A DNA stretch of 64,000 nucleotides from Nitratireductor aquimarinus. GTDB taxonomy: Bacteria; Pseudomonadota; Alphaproteobacteria; Rhizobiales; Rhizobiaceae. The position numbers and the translations under genes are program-made. The notes under the pieces were generated by a model. That model did not search any database and was not told the origin of the DNA. It saw nothing but the letters and a program-made list of their open reading frames with translations. Positions 25,959 to 34,509 of the stretch are shown here, piece by piece; position 1 is the stretch's first letter; each line of letters begins with the position of its first letter. The stretch is from NCBI RefSeq assembly GCF_046773475.1, contig NZ_CP177239.1:3534001-3598000 (forward strand). The letters are read 5' to 3'.

Positions 25959-27407
25959 TCAGGCTTCGCCACGCGCCACGAAACGCCCGCCACGCGCGCC
26001 GGTGACCGCGCCATTGGCGAGCACCGCGACGCCATTGACGAAGACATGCTCGATGCCGGCCGACGGGCGGTCTGGCGTGTCGTAATCGGCAAGATCCAGA
26101 ACCGTGTCGGCATCAAAGGCGACGAGATCGGCGTGGAAGCCTTCCTGCAGCCTTCCGCGCCGGGCGAAGCCGAAGATCTGGGCGGGCAGTGAGGTCATCT
26201 TGCGGATGGCTTCTTCCAGCGGCAGCACGCCATCTTCGCGCACATAGCGGCCAAGCACGCGGGGGAAGGTGCCCCAGAGGCGCGGATGGGCCTGCGGGCC
26301 GGGAATGCCGTCGGAGCCGATCATGGTGCGCGGGTGCTGCATGATGCGGTTGATGTCTTCCGGCGACATCTGGAAATAGATGCCGCGCGCGGGCGAAAGC
26401 CTGCGGGCCGCTTCTTCCTGATCACAGCCCATTTTCTCCGCGACTTTGGAAAGCTCCAGCCCGTTGAATTCGGGATGGGCGGTGGAATCGATGACCAGAA
26501 TGCGCTCCGCATGACGGGTCAGCTCCGGCAGGAGCACGGTCGAGCTTGCCTCATAGGGATAGACATCCATGGCGATGTCCTGATGGCGAAGCGCGCTGTC
26601 GATCATCGAGAGTGTTTTCTTCGAGCGCCCGTAATTGTGGCGGCCGATGCATTTGTGGTGCGAGATCACCACCGGGACGCCGGCGCGCCGACCGATGGCA
26701 ATCGTCTCGCCGACGGACTCTTCCACCCGGTCGCGTTCATCGCGCATATGGGTGACGTAGAGCGCGCCGGGGAAGGCGGCGAGTGTCTGTGAGAGCGCCA
26801 CGACCTCATCGGTCGGTGCGTGGCGGGCGACCGGATAGGCAAGGCCGGTGCTGAGGCCCAGAACGCCTGCCTCCAGCGCTTCTTCGAGCAGGAGGCGCAT
26901 GGCCACGATCTGGCCTTCGGAGGCGGGCGCATCCGTGTCTTCGAGCGTCATGGCGCGCAGCGTGCCATGGCCGGCAAGGGCGGCCACATTGACGGCGACG
27001 CCGGCTGCATCCACCGCCTTGCGGTAGGCGGCAAAGGAACCGAAGCGATAGTCTTCCGCCGTGCCGAGAAGGCCGAGCGGTGGGACCAGTTCGGCGGGCT
27101 TTGCGTATGGCGCGAGGCTGATGCCGCAATTGCCGACGATCACGCTGGTCACGCCCTGCGTGATCTTGGGCTCCATCGCGCTGTCGTTCAGGACAGCGAG
27201 ATCGTCATGGGTGTGAACGTCGATGAAGCCGGGTGCGAGGCTGAGACCGTCGAGGTCGATTGTCTCTTTTGCCTGCCAGCCGGAAACGTCGCCGACCGCG
27301 GCGATGCGGCCATTGCAGAGTGCCACGCCGCCGCGGGTCGGTTGCCCCCCCAGGCCATCGAACAGCAAAGCGTTTGTCAAAAGCGTGTCGCAGGTGGATT
27401 GCGTCAT
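25959..27407 (-). CDS. N-acyl-D-amino-acid deacylase (D-aminoacylase) family amidohydrolase
   Basis: This 482-aa metal-dependent amidohydrolase has the HxH metal site at about H65 and H67 (DVHTHDDL) and the cysteine of VGNCGIS at about C94. That cysteine is a zinc ligand in characterised D-aminoacylases. Members remove acyl groups from N-acyl-D-amino acids or N-acyl-D-glutamate. It follows an amidase gene by 27 bp at the end of a Liv-type importer operon, so the imported solute probably carries an amide or N-acyl bond. It is predicted to be cytoplasmic, as there is no signal peptide. Confidence 0.85.
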   Translation of the reverse strand: MTQSTCDTLLTNALLFDGLGGQPTRGGVALCNGRIAAVGDVSGWQAKETIDLDGLSLAPGFIDVHTHDDLAVLNDSAMEPKITQGVTSVIVGNCGISLAPYAKPAELVPPLGLLGTAEDYRFGSFAAYRKAVDAAGVAVNVAALAGHGTLRAMTLEDTDAPASEGQIVAMRLLLEEALEAGVLGLSTGLAYPVARHAPTDEVVALSQTLAAFPGALYVTHMRDERDRVEESVGETIAIGRRAGVPVVISHHKCIGRHNYGRSKKTLSMIDSALRHQDIAMDVYPYEASSTVLLPELTRHAERILVIDSTAHPEFNGLELSKVAEKMGCDQEEAARRLSPARGIYFQMSPEDINRIMQHPRTMIGSDGIPGPQAHPRLWGTFPRVLGRYVREDGVLPLEEAIRKMTSLPAQIFGFARRGRLQEGFHADLVAFDADTVLDLADYDTPDRPSAGIEHVFVNGVAVLANGAVTGARGGRFVARGEA

Positions 27408-27434
27408 CGGAAACTCCTTGCTGTCCGTAGAGAG

Positions 27435-28835
27435 TCAGCCTGCCGTGAGGTCCGGCAGCCGGTCTGTTGTCGAGATGCGCTGTTCAAGCGCTGCGCCGAG
27501 CGCAAGCAGCGGCTCCTCCGCGAAGGCTGCGCCCATGAGCTGCACCGAGAGCGGCAGGCCCGTTTCGGTGAAGCCTGCCGGCAGCGCCAGGCCGCATGCG
27601 CCGACATAGTTTGCCGGGCGGCCATAGGCGGCCATCGGAACCGCACTCTCGTCCACCTCCGAGACGGGGATGGCGGGGAAGGGCACCGTCGGCGTGAGCA
27701 GCGCGTCGAACGGCTTCATGAAATCGGCATAGACCGCCTTCATGCGCCTGTGGCCGGCGAGCGTCTCGATATAGTCGTTGGCGCTGACATTGGCTCCGGC
27801 GAGCACGCGCTGGCGCACATAGGGGCCGATGGGAACGCTCTCGTCGTGGATGTAATCGCGGTGAACCGCATAGGCTTCGGCGGCGATGATGCGGCCGTTG
27901 CTCTCCGTCAGCTCGTTGAAGGCGAAGGGCAGGTCGGCGGGAACCAGCGTCACGCCGAGGCTGATGAGCGCTTCCTTTGCCTGATCGTAAGCGGCCTGGC
28001 TTTCGGCATCGAGCGGGATCGGGAAATCCTCTTCGCGCATGACCGCGACACGCATGCCCTGCGTGCGCAGGCCCTGCCATGCGCCCGGCTTCAGCGCCGG
28101 TGCAAGACGGGTGGCCGGGTCGCTGGCGTCCGGTCCGCAAAGCGCGTCGAGCAGAAGGGCCGCGTCGGCGACGGTGCGCGTCATCGGGCCGATGGAATCG
28201 AGTGTACTGGAAAGCGGGAAACAGCCTTTCAGGCTGATCCGTCCATAGGTGGGTTTCAGGCCCACAATGCCGTTGAGCGCGGCGGGAATGCGCACGGAGC
28301 CGCCCGTGTCGCTGCCGATGGCCGCCGGCGCAAGGCCGGCGGCCACGGCCACGCCCGAGCCGCTGGAGGAGCCTCCGGGAATGCGATGTGTCTGCATGTC
28401 CCAGGGGTTGCGCGGTGTTCCGCATATCGGATTCGTGCCCCAGCCTCCGAATGCGAATTCGACCATTGCTGCGCGTCCGATCGGAATCATGCCGGCGGCA
28501 AGCAGTTTGCGCATGACGGTGGCGTCGCTGGTTGAGCGCCGGTCTTTCCAGGCGGCGCTGCCCACCGTACAGGTTTCGTCCTGCCAGTCGACCAGGTCCT
28601 TCACGGCAATTGGCAGGCCGTGAAGGGGGCCGTAGACCACGCCAGACGCGCGCAGCTTGTCGAGCCCCTCCGCCATGGACATTGCCCGCTCGGCATCGAC
28701 ATGCACGAAGGCGCCGAGAGCCTTGTCATGCCTGGCGATGCGCTCCAGGAAATGCCGGGTGATGGTGCTGGACGTGAGCGAGCCTTCGCTCAGCGCTTTC
28801 GAGAGGTCCGCGAGGGACGCGAATGACGGATCCAT
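27435..28835 (-). CDS. Amidase-signature-family amidase
   Basis: This 466-aa amidase has the Ser-cisSer-Lys triad: K79 (AVKDLVDW), S156 within GGSSSGSG and nucleophile S180 in DTGGS. The 24-residue spacing between the serines is typical. The start at 28835 (MDPSFASL) is preferred because the frame upstream to 28922 only reads into the intergenic region and the 3' end of the binding-protein gene. It hydrolyses an amide of unknown identity. It is not GatA, since no gatB or gatC is near and a transporter is. Confidence 0.85.
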   Translation of the reverse strand: MDPSFASLADLSKALSEGSLTSSTITRHFLERIARHDKALGAFVHVDAERAMSMAEGLDKLRASGVVYGPLHGLPIAVKDLVDWQDETCTVGSAAWKDRRSTSDATVMRKLLAAGMIPIGRAAMVEFAFGGWGTNPICGTPRNPWDMQTHRIPGGSSSGSGVAVAAGLAPAAIGSDTGGSVRIPAALNGIVGLKPTYGRISLKGCFPLSSTLDSIGPMTRTVADAALLLDALCGPDASDPATRLAPALKPGAWQGLRTQGMRVAVMREEDFPIPLDAESQAAYDQAKEALISLGVTLVPADLPFAFNELTESNGRIIAAEAYAVHRDYIHDESVPIGPYVRQRVLAGANVSANDYIETLAGHRRMKAVYADFMKPFDALLTPTVPFPAIPVSEVDESAVPMAAYGRPANYVGACGLALPAGFTETGLPLSVQLMGAAFAEEPLLALGAALEQRISTTDRLPDLTAG

Positions 28836-28903
28836 GATATTCTTTTCTTGAGAAAATGCGCCCGACCCCGAGGGAGACGTTTCGGAAGCCGGGCGCAAGT
28901 TGG

Positions 28904-30130
28904 CTAGTCGCGTTGATCCCAACCGGGGATCGGGTACACAGGCTCGGCAACGGCGACTTCTTCAGGCCACACGGTCACGAGCCCCTTGCCCGGCTGCAAC
29001 TGCACGACCGGGAAAGGCATTTTCAGCTGCTTGCCGGTTTCGTCGATCGCGTAAGGACCGGCGAGGACCGTCAGGTTGTCGCTGAGTTCCATGGCCGCCT
29101 TCTTCATGTCGGCGGCGTCGAAGCTGTCTGCGTTCTCGATGATTTCGCCGGCGATGACGGCGGCGCCATAGGCGAGAACGGTCTGGAAGTCCGGCTCATA
29201 GGAGACGTCCGGGAAGAGCTTTTCGTAAGCTGCCAGGAAGCCTTCACGGTCGAGGCCGGCATTGACCTCCCAGTTGATGGTCGGGTGGAAGTTGGTGTGG
29301 CTGTAGATGTACTGCGCATCGTCGCCGATCTCGATGAACTGCGGCGTCGAGGCGTAGACCATGAACGAGAACGGGAAGTTCACGTTCATCTGGTGCATCT
29401 GCCGCACCATGGAGATCAGATCGCCCTCATAGCTGGTGGGGAAGAACACGTCGGCGCCAGCCGCGCGCGCCTTCTGCAGGAGCAGGCTGAAATCCTTCGT
29501 GCCTTTCGGATAGTCTTCCTTCAGGACCACTTCCATGCCGAGCTTTTCGGCAATCGCTTCCGCGCCATCGGCGAGACCGGCCGGGAAGGGCTCGTCCACA
29601 TTGACGATGGCGACCTTCTTGTTGCCAAGTGCTGCGGCGGCTTCGAGACCGGCCGACGGCATGCGCGACACCGGCATCTGGGTTGCCGAGACGATGTTCT
29701 TGAAGCCCTGGTCATACAGCGCATCGGAGGCCGCGGACCAGATGACCATGAACTTGCCGAGACGTTCGGTCACCGTGGCGGCGGCTGCCGTCAGGGTGGA
29801 GCCGAACGGGGCCATCAGGACGTCGACATTCTCATTGGCGATCAGGTCTTCATAGACGCGCGCCACCATCTGCTTGTCGGAGCGGTCGTCGCGCTTGACG
29901 AGCTCGACGAGGCGCTTCTCGCCATTCACTTCCAGGCCGCCATTGGCGTTGACTTCATCGACCCAGATTTCCACGCCGCGCACACCCGACTGCGAGGCGA
30001 GCGCGAAGTTGCCGGACGACGAAACCGTCATGCCGATCCGGATCTTTTCCTGCGCCTGGCCGGTGACCGGCAGCGCAAAGCAGGCAAGCAGCGTGCCTGC
30101 CATGAAGCTTCGTTTGGTCATATTCCACAT
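28904..30130 (-). CDS. ABC transporter substrate-binding protein, branched-chain amino acid/amide (LivK) type
   Basis: This 408-aa periplasmic binding protein has a signal peptide over about residues 1-27 (cleavage after GQA) and the type I fold of HAAT-family receptors (EKIRIGMTVSSSGNFALASQ). The start at 30130 (MWNMTKRSF) has AGGGGA six bases upstream. The ATG at 30136 is too close to that site. Linked amidase and D-aminoacylase genes suggest an amide or N-acyl amino acid as ligand, not a plain branched-chain amino acid. Confidence 0.85.
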   Translation of the reverse strand: MWNMTKRSFMAGTLLACFALPVTGQAQEKIRIGMTVSSSGNFALASQSGVRGVEIWVDEVNANGGLEVNGEKRLVELVKRDDRSDKQMVARVYEDLIANENVDVLMAPFGSTLTAAAATVTERLGKFMVIWSAASDALYDQGFKNIVSATQMPVSRMPSAGLEAAAALGNKKVAIVNVDEPFPAGLADGAEAIAEKLGMEVVLKEDYPKGTKDFSLLLQKARAAGADVFFPTSYEGDLISMVRQMHQMNVNFPFSFMVYASTPQFIEIGDDAQYIYSHTNFHPTINWEVNAGLDREGFLAAYEKLFPDVSYEPDFQTVLAYGAAVIAGEIIENADSFDAADMKKAAMELSDNLTVLAGPYAIDETGKQLKMPFPVVQLQPGKGLVTVWPEEVAVAEPVYPIPGWDQRD

Positions 30131-30168
30131 GGGCATTCCCCTTTTGTTGATCTTGGAAAAACGACGCC

Positions 30169-30912
30169 TCACACGTCGATCTTGTAGTTCATCCACTCGG
30201 CGACCATTTCCTTGAGCTGGCCGTCGGTGGCGAAATCCTCCCTGGTGCCTTCCGCCTTGTTGCGGCCAAGCTCCAGAATGTAGAGGCGGTCCGAAATCGT
30301 GGCGCACTGGCGCACGTTCTGGTCCACCAGAATGATGGTGGCGCCCTGGTCTGCGAGATCGCGGGTGAGCGCGTAGATGTCCTTGGAGATCTTTGGCGCG
30401 ATCATGGCCGTGGGCTCATCGAGCAGGATCACCTTCGGCTCGGTGACGAGCGCGCGGGCGATTTCCAGAAAGCGCTGCTGGCCGCCGCTCATGGAGCCGG
30501 CGAGTGTCGAGCGCTTTTCCTTGAGGATCGGGAACCGCTCGAAAATCCCGTCGATGGCGCGTTCGATGCGGGCCTTGTCCTTGCGGAAGGGCCAGCAACC
30601 CAGAAGCAGATTGTCGTAGACCGACAGGCCCGCAAAGGCGCTGCGGTTCTGCGGCACGAAGGACACGCCTTCGAGTGCGCGCTGGAACGCCTTCAGATTG
30701 GTGATGTCGCGACCGCCCATGGTGATGGTGCCGGTCTTGGTGGACAGAAGGCCGAAGATGGTCTTCAGCACGGTCGACTTGCCCGCGCCGTTCGGCCCGA
30801 TAATGCCGGTGACCTCGCCGGGCTTTGCCCGCAATGCCACTTCCTTGAGAACCGTGATGTCTCCGTTATAGGCGACGGAGATGTTCTCCATGCTCAGTTC
30901 AACGCCATGCAT
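30169..30912 (-). CDS. ABC transporter ATP-binding protein, LivF type
   Basis: This 247-aa ATPase has Walker A GPNGAGKST at about residues 39-47, signature MSGGQ and Walker B VILLDEP. Its size and the lack of the LivG C-terminal extension identify it as the LivF-like subunit. It starts two bases after the LivG-like stop and should energise the amide/amino-acid importer with its LivG partner. Confidence 0.88.
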   Translation of the reverse strand: MHGVELSMENISVAYNGDITVLKEVALRAKPGEVTGIIGPNGAGKSTVLKTIFGLLSTKTGTITMGGRDITNLKAFQRALEGVSFVPQNRSAFAGLSVYDNLLLGCWPFRKDKARIERAIDGIFERFPILKEKRSTLAGSMSGGQQRFLEIARALVTEPKVILLDEPTAMIAPKISKDIYALTRDLADQGATIILVDQNVRQCATISDRLYILELGRNKAEGTREDFATDGQLKEMVAEWMNYKIDV

Positions 30913-30914
30913 GG

Positions 30915-31622
30915 TCAGGCTCCCAGGTATGCTTCGATGACGTCCGGATTCTTCTGGATCGCTTCGGCGTCGCCCTCAGCGAGGACACGGCCTTCATGCA
31001 TGACCAGAATGTTGTCGGACAGTTCGTAGACGGAGGTGAGGTCGTGGCTGACGAGAAGCACCGAACAGCCCAGCTCCTTCGGCATTTCGCGGATGATGTT
31101 GATGAGCAGCAGTGCGAGGCTCGGATTGACGCCCGCGAACGGCTCGTCTAGCAGCACCAGCTTCGGATTGGCCACCATGATGCGGGCGAGTTCCAGAAGC
31201 TTCTGCTGGCCGCCGGAAAGCTCTTCCGCATAGTTGTGGCGCAGTCGGTAGAGCTCCACCTTTTGCAGCCAGTAGGCGCTGATTTCGGCGATCTCGGCGT
31301 TGCTCATCCCCTTGTTGAGGAGTGCGACCGAGAGATTTTCCAGGAGCGACATCTGCGGGAAGATGCGCGGCACCTGGAAGGTGCGGCCCACGCCTTCGGA
31401 GAAGACCGCATGCGGGGCCTTGCCGATGAGGCTGACGCCATCGAGCGTGATTTCACCGGCGGTCGCGTCATAGAGACCGTTGATGCAGTTGAGCATCGTG
31501 GTCTTGCCGGAGCCGTTCATGCCCAGAACGCCAAGGATCGACCGGTCGGGGAGGGTGAGGCTGACGCCGTCGAGCGCCGTCATGCCACCGAATTTCTTTA
31601 CGAGCTTGTCGACTTTCAACAT
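30915..31622 (-). CDS. ABC transporter ATP-binding protein, LivG type
   Basis: This 235-aa ATPase has Walker A GMNGSGKTT at about residues 34-42, signature LSGGQQK and Walker B LVLLDEP with the family mark FAGVNP. It is the LivG-like ATPase, slightly short for the family. It lies four bases after the LivH-like gene and two before LivF, within one operon. Confidence 0.88.
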   Translation of the reverse strand: MLKVDKLVKKFGGMTALDGVSLTLPDRSILGVLGMNGSGKTTMLNCINGLYDATAGEITLDGVSLIGKAPHAVFSEGVGRTFQVPRIFPQMSLLENLSVALLNKGMSNAEIAEISAYWLQKVELYRLRHNYAEELSGGQQKLLELARIMVANPKLVLLDEPFAGVNPSLALLLINIIREMPKELGCSVLLVSHDLTSVYELSDNILVMHEGRVLAEGDAEAIQKNPDVIEAYLGA

Positions 31623-31626
31623 GACG

Positions 31627-32508
31627 TCACCGCGAGTTCTGCACGCCGAACAGGCCGGCGGGGCGAATGAGAATGACGGCGATCAGGAGCACGAAGCCGA
31701 GGAGCATCGCCACGGTTCCGCTGAAGAACACCATGGCCGTCTGCTCGGCGAGGCCGAACAAGATGCCGCCGGCGACTGCGCCGATTGGATGGCCGAGGCC
31801 GCCCAGAACGATCACGATGAAGCCGATCAGGGTGTAGTCCTGGCCGATGAAGGGAGAGAAGGAGGGGAAGATCATCGACACGAGGATGCCGGTGATGCCC
31901 GCCAGACCAAGGCCGAGACCGAAGGTCAGGGCCGAAAGGTGGTTCAGGTCCACGCCGACGATCTGGATCGCGTCACGGTTCATGATGATGGCGCGCAACG
32001 CCTTGCCCGGCAGCGTGCGGTAGAGGAAGAACGCCAGCGCACCGGTGACCACGACCGCAACCGCAAGGCCAAGCAGCTTGGTGGTCGGCAGGATGATGTT
32101 GCCGAACATCAGGAAGGGCGGGTCGAGCGTGAAGTTGAGCGAGCGTGCATCCGCCTCGAAGGCGAGCAGCATGAGCGCCCCCAGCACGAGCGACAGGCCG
32201 AACATGACCAGAAGCGAGGCGTGCTCGGGATCGTTGGAGCGCGCAAGACGCTTCACCAGCACGAAATAGAGGCCGTAGCCCATCATGCCGAAGACGATAA
32301 AGATCAGCGGCATCGCGAGCAGCGGAGACAGGCCGAGCCAGGCCTGGGCGAAATAGGCGCCATAGGCACCCAGCACGATGAATTCGCCATGGGCGAAGTT
32401 GACGACGCGCAGGACGCCGAAGATCACGTTGAGGCTGACGCCGATCAGCGCGTAGATCAGCCCGACGACGATGCCGTTGACGAGGCCTTGAAGCAGAAGT
32501 TCGTTCAT
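31627..32508 (-). CDS. ABC transporter permease, LivH type
   Basis: This 293-aa membrane protein has about eight hydrophobic segments and the LivH beginning (LLQGLVNGIVVGLIYALIGV). It contains NFAHGEF, a mark of the family. The start at 32508 (MNELLLQG) is chosen. The frame extending to 32589 overlaps the LivM gene and is not needed. It pairs with LivM as the channel of the importer. Confidence 0.88.
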   Translation of the reverse strand: MNELLLQGLVNGIVVGLIYALIGVSLNVIFGVLRVVNFAHGEFIVLGAYGAYFAQAWLGLSPLLAMPLIFIVFGMMGYGLYFVLVKRLARSNDPEHASLLVMFGLSLVLGALMLLAFEADARSLNFTLDPPFLMFGNIILPTTKLLGLAVAVVVTGALAFFLYRTLPGKALRAIIMNRDAIQIVGVDLNHLSALTFGLGLGLAGITGILVSMIFPSFSPFIGQDYTLIGFIVIVLGGLGHPIGAVAGGILFGLAEQTAMVFFSGTVAMLLGFVLLIAVILIRPAGLFGVQNSR

Positions 32509-32530
32509 CTTTGTTTCAATCCTGTACGTC

Positions 32531-33538
32531 TTACGGAATGAAGCGCCGGAAGCGCGAGAAGCGCTGGGCGAAGGCCCCGACGATGCCACGCGGCAGGAGC
32601 AGCATCAGTGCGATGATGACCACGCCGAGAATGAGCAGGTTGAGGGTCGGGAAATGTCGCCAGATCAGCTGGTCGATGCCGTAGAGCGTGGATGCGCCGA
32701 TGATCGGGCCGACCAGGAAGCCGAGGCCGCCGGCCATGGCGTAGACGATGCTCTTTGCCGTCACCAGCAGGTTGAAGGAGGAATCGAGGTCGATGGCATT
32801 GGTGTACCAGGCCTCGACGCCGCCCACGAGGGCAGGGAACATGGTGGCCATGATCCAGGCCTTTAGGCGGGTGCCCACCACGTTGACGCCGACCACCTCT
32901 GCGGCCTCGCTGTCATCGCGGATGGCGCGCAGCGCCGTGCCGAGGCGCGACATGGTAAGCCAGGTGCCGGCTGCCAGAGCGCCCATCAGCACCACGAACA
33001 TGGCGTAATAGGCGGCCACGGGATCGTTTGCAGCCGAAAGGATAAGGCCGAGGCTGCCGCCGGTGATGTCGCTCGGCATGAGCGAGATCACGAGCTTCAT
33101 GGCCATGGCGAGCGCGAGGCTGACAATGCCGAAATAAACGCCCTTGAGCCGCAGCGTGGGCGCGACCAGAAGACCGATGGTGACACCGGCCAGCGCCGCA
33201 CCGGCAAGCGCCACGGGAATGGGCAGGCCGAAGGTTTTGTACAGAACGCCGGTGGCGTAAGCGCCGATGCCGTAGAACGCCACATAACCAAAAGGCATAT
33301 ATCCGGCCAGGCCAGCGACGAAATTGAACGACGTCGCCATGGTGATCCACAGCATCATGTAGAAGAGGAAGGAGAGATTGCTGGCGAACAATGGAGCCGG
33401 CAAAAAGACGGCGACAATGGCCGCGACCACAATGCCCCATATCAAGAATTTGATATGGCTTGATTTTTCAGTATTTCCTTGGGGCGCGGACATCGGCACA
33501 CCTGTACCCTCCCGCGTCTCCTGAATTTGATCTGTCAC
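32531..33538 (-). CDS. ABC transporter permease, LivM type
   Basis: This protein of 335 aa has a hydrophilic N-terminal stretch of about 30 residues, then some nine to ten hydrophobic segments with the LivM mark FGYVAFYGIGAY. The start is a GTG at 33538 with GAGG about eight bases upstream. An in-frame ATG at 33493 (MSAPQGN) is an alternative. It is the first gene of the operon LivM-LivH-LivG-LivF-LivK-amidase-D-aminoacylase. Confidence 0.82.
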   Translation of the reverse strand: MTDQIQETREGTGVPMSAPQGNTEKSSHIKFLIWGIVVAAIVAVFLPAPLFASNLSFLFYMMLWITMATSFNFVAGLAGYMPFGYVAFYGIGAYATGVLYKTFGLPIPVALAGAALAGVTIGLLVAPTLRLKGVYFGIVSLALAMAMKLVISLMPSDITGGSLGLILSAANDPVAAYYAMFVVLMGALAAGTWLTMSRLGTALRAIRDDSEAAEVVGVNVVGTRLKAWIMATMFPALVGGVEAWYTNAIDLDSSFNLLVTAKSIVYAMAGGLGFLVGPIIGASTLYGIDQLIWRHFPTLNLLILGVVIIALMLLLPRGIVGAFAQRFSRFRRFIP

Positions 33539-33616
33539 TGTTGGACCTCAATAGGGAACGCTTTCCGCGACCCTATAGCGCAGGAGGTGCGCTGTCCTAT
33601 CGCAATTTCAGACTCA

Positions 33617-33622
33617 ATTATA
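33617..33622 (-). promoter_or_regulatory. Candidate -10 element of the Liv operon
   Basis: A perfect TATAAT reads on the minus strand here, about 80 bases before the LivM GTG. No good -35 element is visible at 16-18 bp, so an activator may be needed. This is a weak prediction. Confidence 0.35.
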
Positions 33623-33657
33623 ACTTAAAAACATAAGCCTGTTTTGCTGAGTGAAAA

Positions 33658-33687
33658 CAGCCCGCAACCGGATGCGGCTGCGGGCTG
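33658..33687 (-). terminator. Rho-independent terminator of the second polyamine-type operon
   Basis: A perfect 9-bp stem (33658-33666 and 33679-33687) with a 12-base loop is followed on the minus strand by TTTT. It sits 33 bases after the last permease stop at 33720 and insulates the Liv operon from it. A short T run also follows on the plus strand. Confidence 0.8.
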
Positions 33688-33719
33688 CTTTTGGGCTGGA
33701 AAGCGCTGGTTTGCGGGGG

Positions 33720-34508
33720 TTAGCCGCCCCGTCGCGCGGCGATCTGCCGGCGCACAAGCAATGCGATGATGGCGAGCGCGATGGTGCCGACAATGAACAG
33801 GAAGGCTGCGGCGGCGATGGCCGGGCTGATGTTCTCGCGGATCGTGGCGAACATCTGCCGCGCCAGCGTGCGCTGGTTGGGGCCTGCCACGAAAAGCGTG
33901 AGAACCACCTCGTCCAGCGATGTGGCGAAGGCCAAGACCGCGCCGGACAGGATGCCGGGCATGGCGAGCGGCAGGGTCACGCGCCGGAACACGGTGACCG
34001 GGGATGCGCCGAGGCTGGCCGCCGCCAGTTCCACGCGCCGGTCGATGCCGCCGAGGCCGCCGATCACGCTCACCACCACGAAGGGGATGGCGACGATGGT
34101 GTGGGCGACGATGACGCCGAAATAGCTCGACGCAATGCCGAACTGCACGAACAGCACCTGCATGCCCACGCCCATGACCACGGCGGGAACCACCATGGGC
34201 AGAAGAAAGAGGGTGCGCACCGTGCCCTTGAACGGCAGGTTCCAGTTGCGCAGGCCGAGCGCGGCAAGCGTGCCCAGAACGGTGGCGAGCACCGTCGTCC
34301 CGCCGCCGATGACAAGGCTGTTGAAGATCGCCCGACGCCAGGCGGCGGCGGTGAACAGCTCGTCGAACCAGCGCAACGAGAATTCCGGGATCGGATAGGT
34401 GAGGAACTGGCTGGACGTGAAGGCCAGCGGCAGGATGGCGATCAGCGGCGCGAGCAGGAAGATGACTGCCAGCGTGCCGAATGTGAGCCGGGCGCTTTTC
34501 AACAGCAT
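33720..34508 (-). CDS. ABC transporter permease, PotC/PotI type
   Basis: This 262-aa permease has about six hydrophobic segments and an EAA loop (ELAAASLGASPVTVFRRVTL). The ATG at 34508 (MLLKSARL) has GGAGAAG just upstream. The frame to 34577 only overlaps the preceding permease gene. It is the last gene of the minus-strand importer-aminotransferase operon and is followed by a terminator. Confidence 0.86.
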   Translation of the reverse strand: MLLKSARLTFGTLAVIFLLAPLIAILPLAFTSSQFLTYPIPEFSLRWFDELFTAAAWRRAIFNSLVIGGGTTVLATVLGTLAALGLRNWNLPFKGTVRTLFLLPMVVPAVVMGVGMQVLFVQFGIASSYFGVIVAHTIVAIPFVVVSVIGGLGGIDRRVELAAASLGASPVTVFRRVTLPLAMPGILSGAVLAFATSLDEVVLTLFVAGPNQRTLARQMFATIRENISPAIAAAAFLFIVGTIALAIIALLVRRQIAARRGG

Positions 34509-34509
34509 G

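Noticed and set aside
26820..28535. 571-aa plus-strand frame opposite the D-aminoacylase and amidase genes
   Set aside because: It crosses two intact genes in antisense and has no domain features.
27435..28835. GatA subunit of tRNA amidotransferase
   Set aside because: The triad is shared, but gatB and gatC are absent and the gene sits in an importer-amidohydrolase operon.
31480..32541. 353-aa plus-strand frame rich in Glu, His, Asp and Gln opposite the Liv permease gene
   Set aside because: This charged composition is the typical mirror of a hydrophobic permease and does not indicate a coiled-coil protein.
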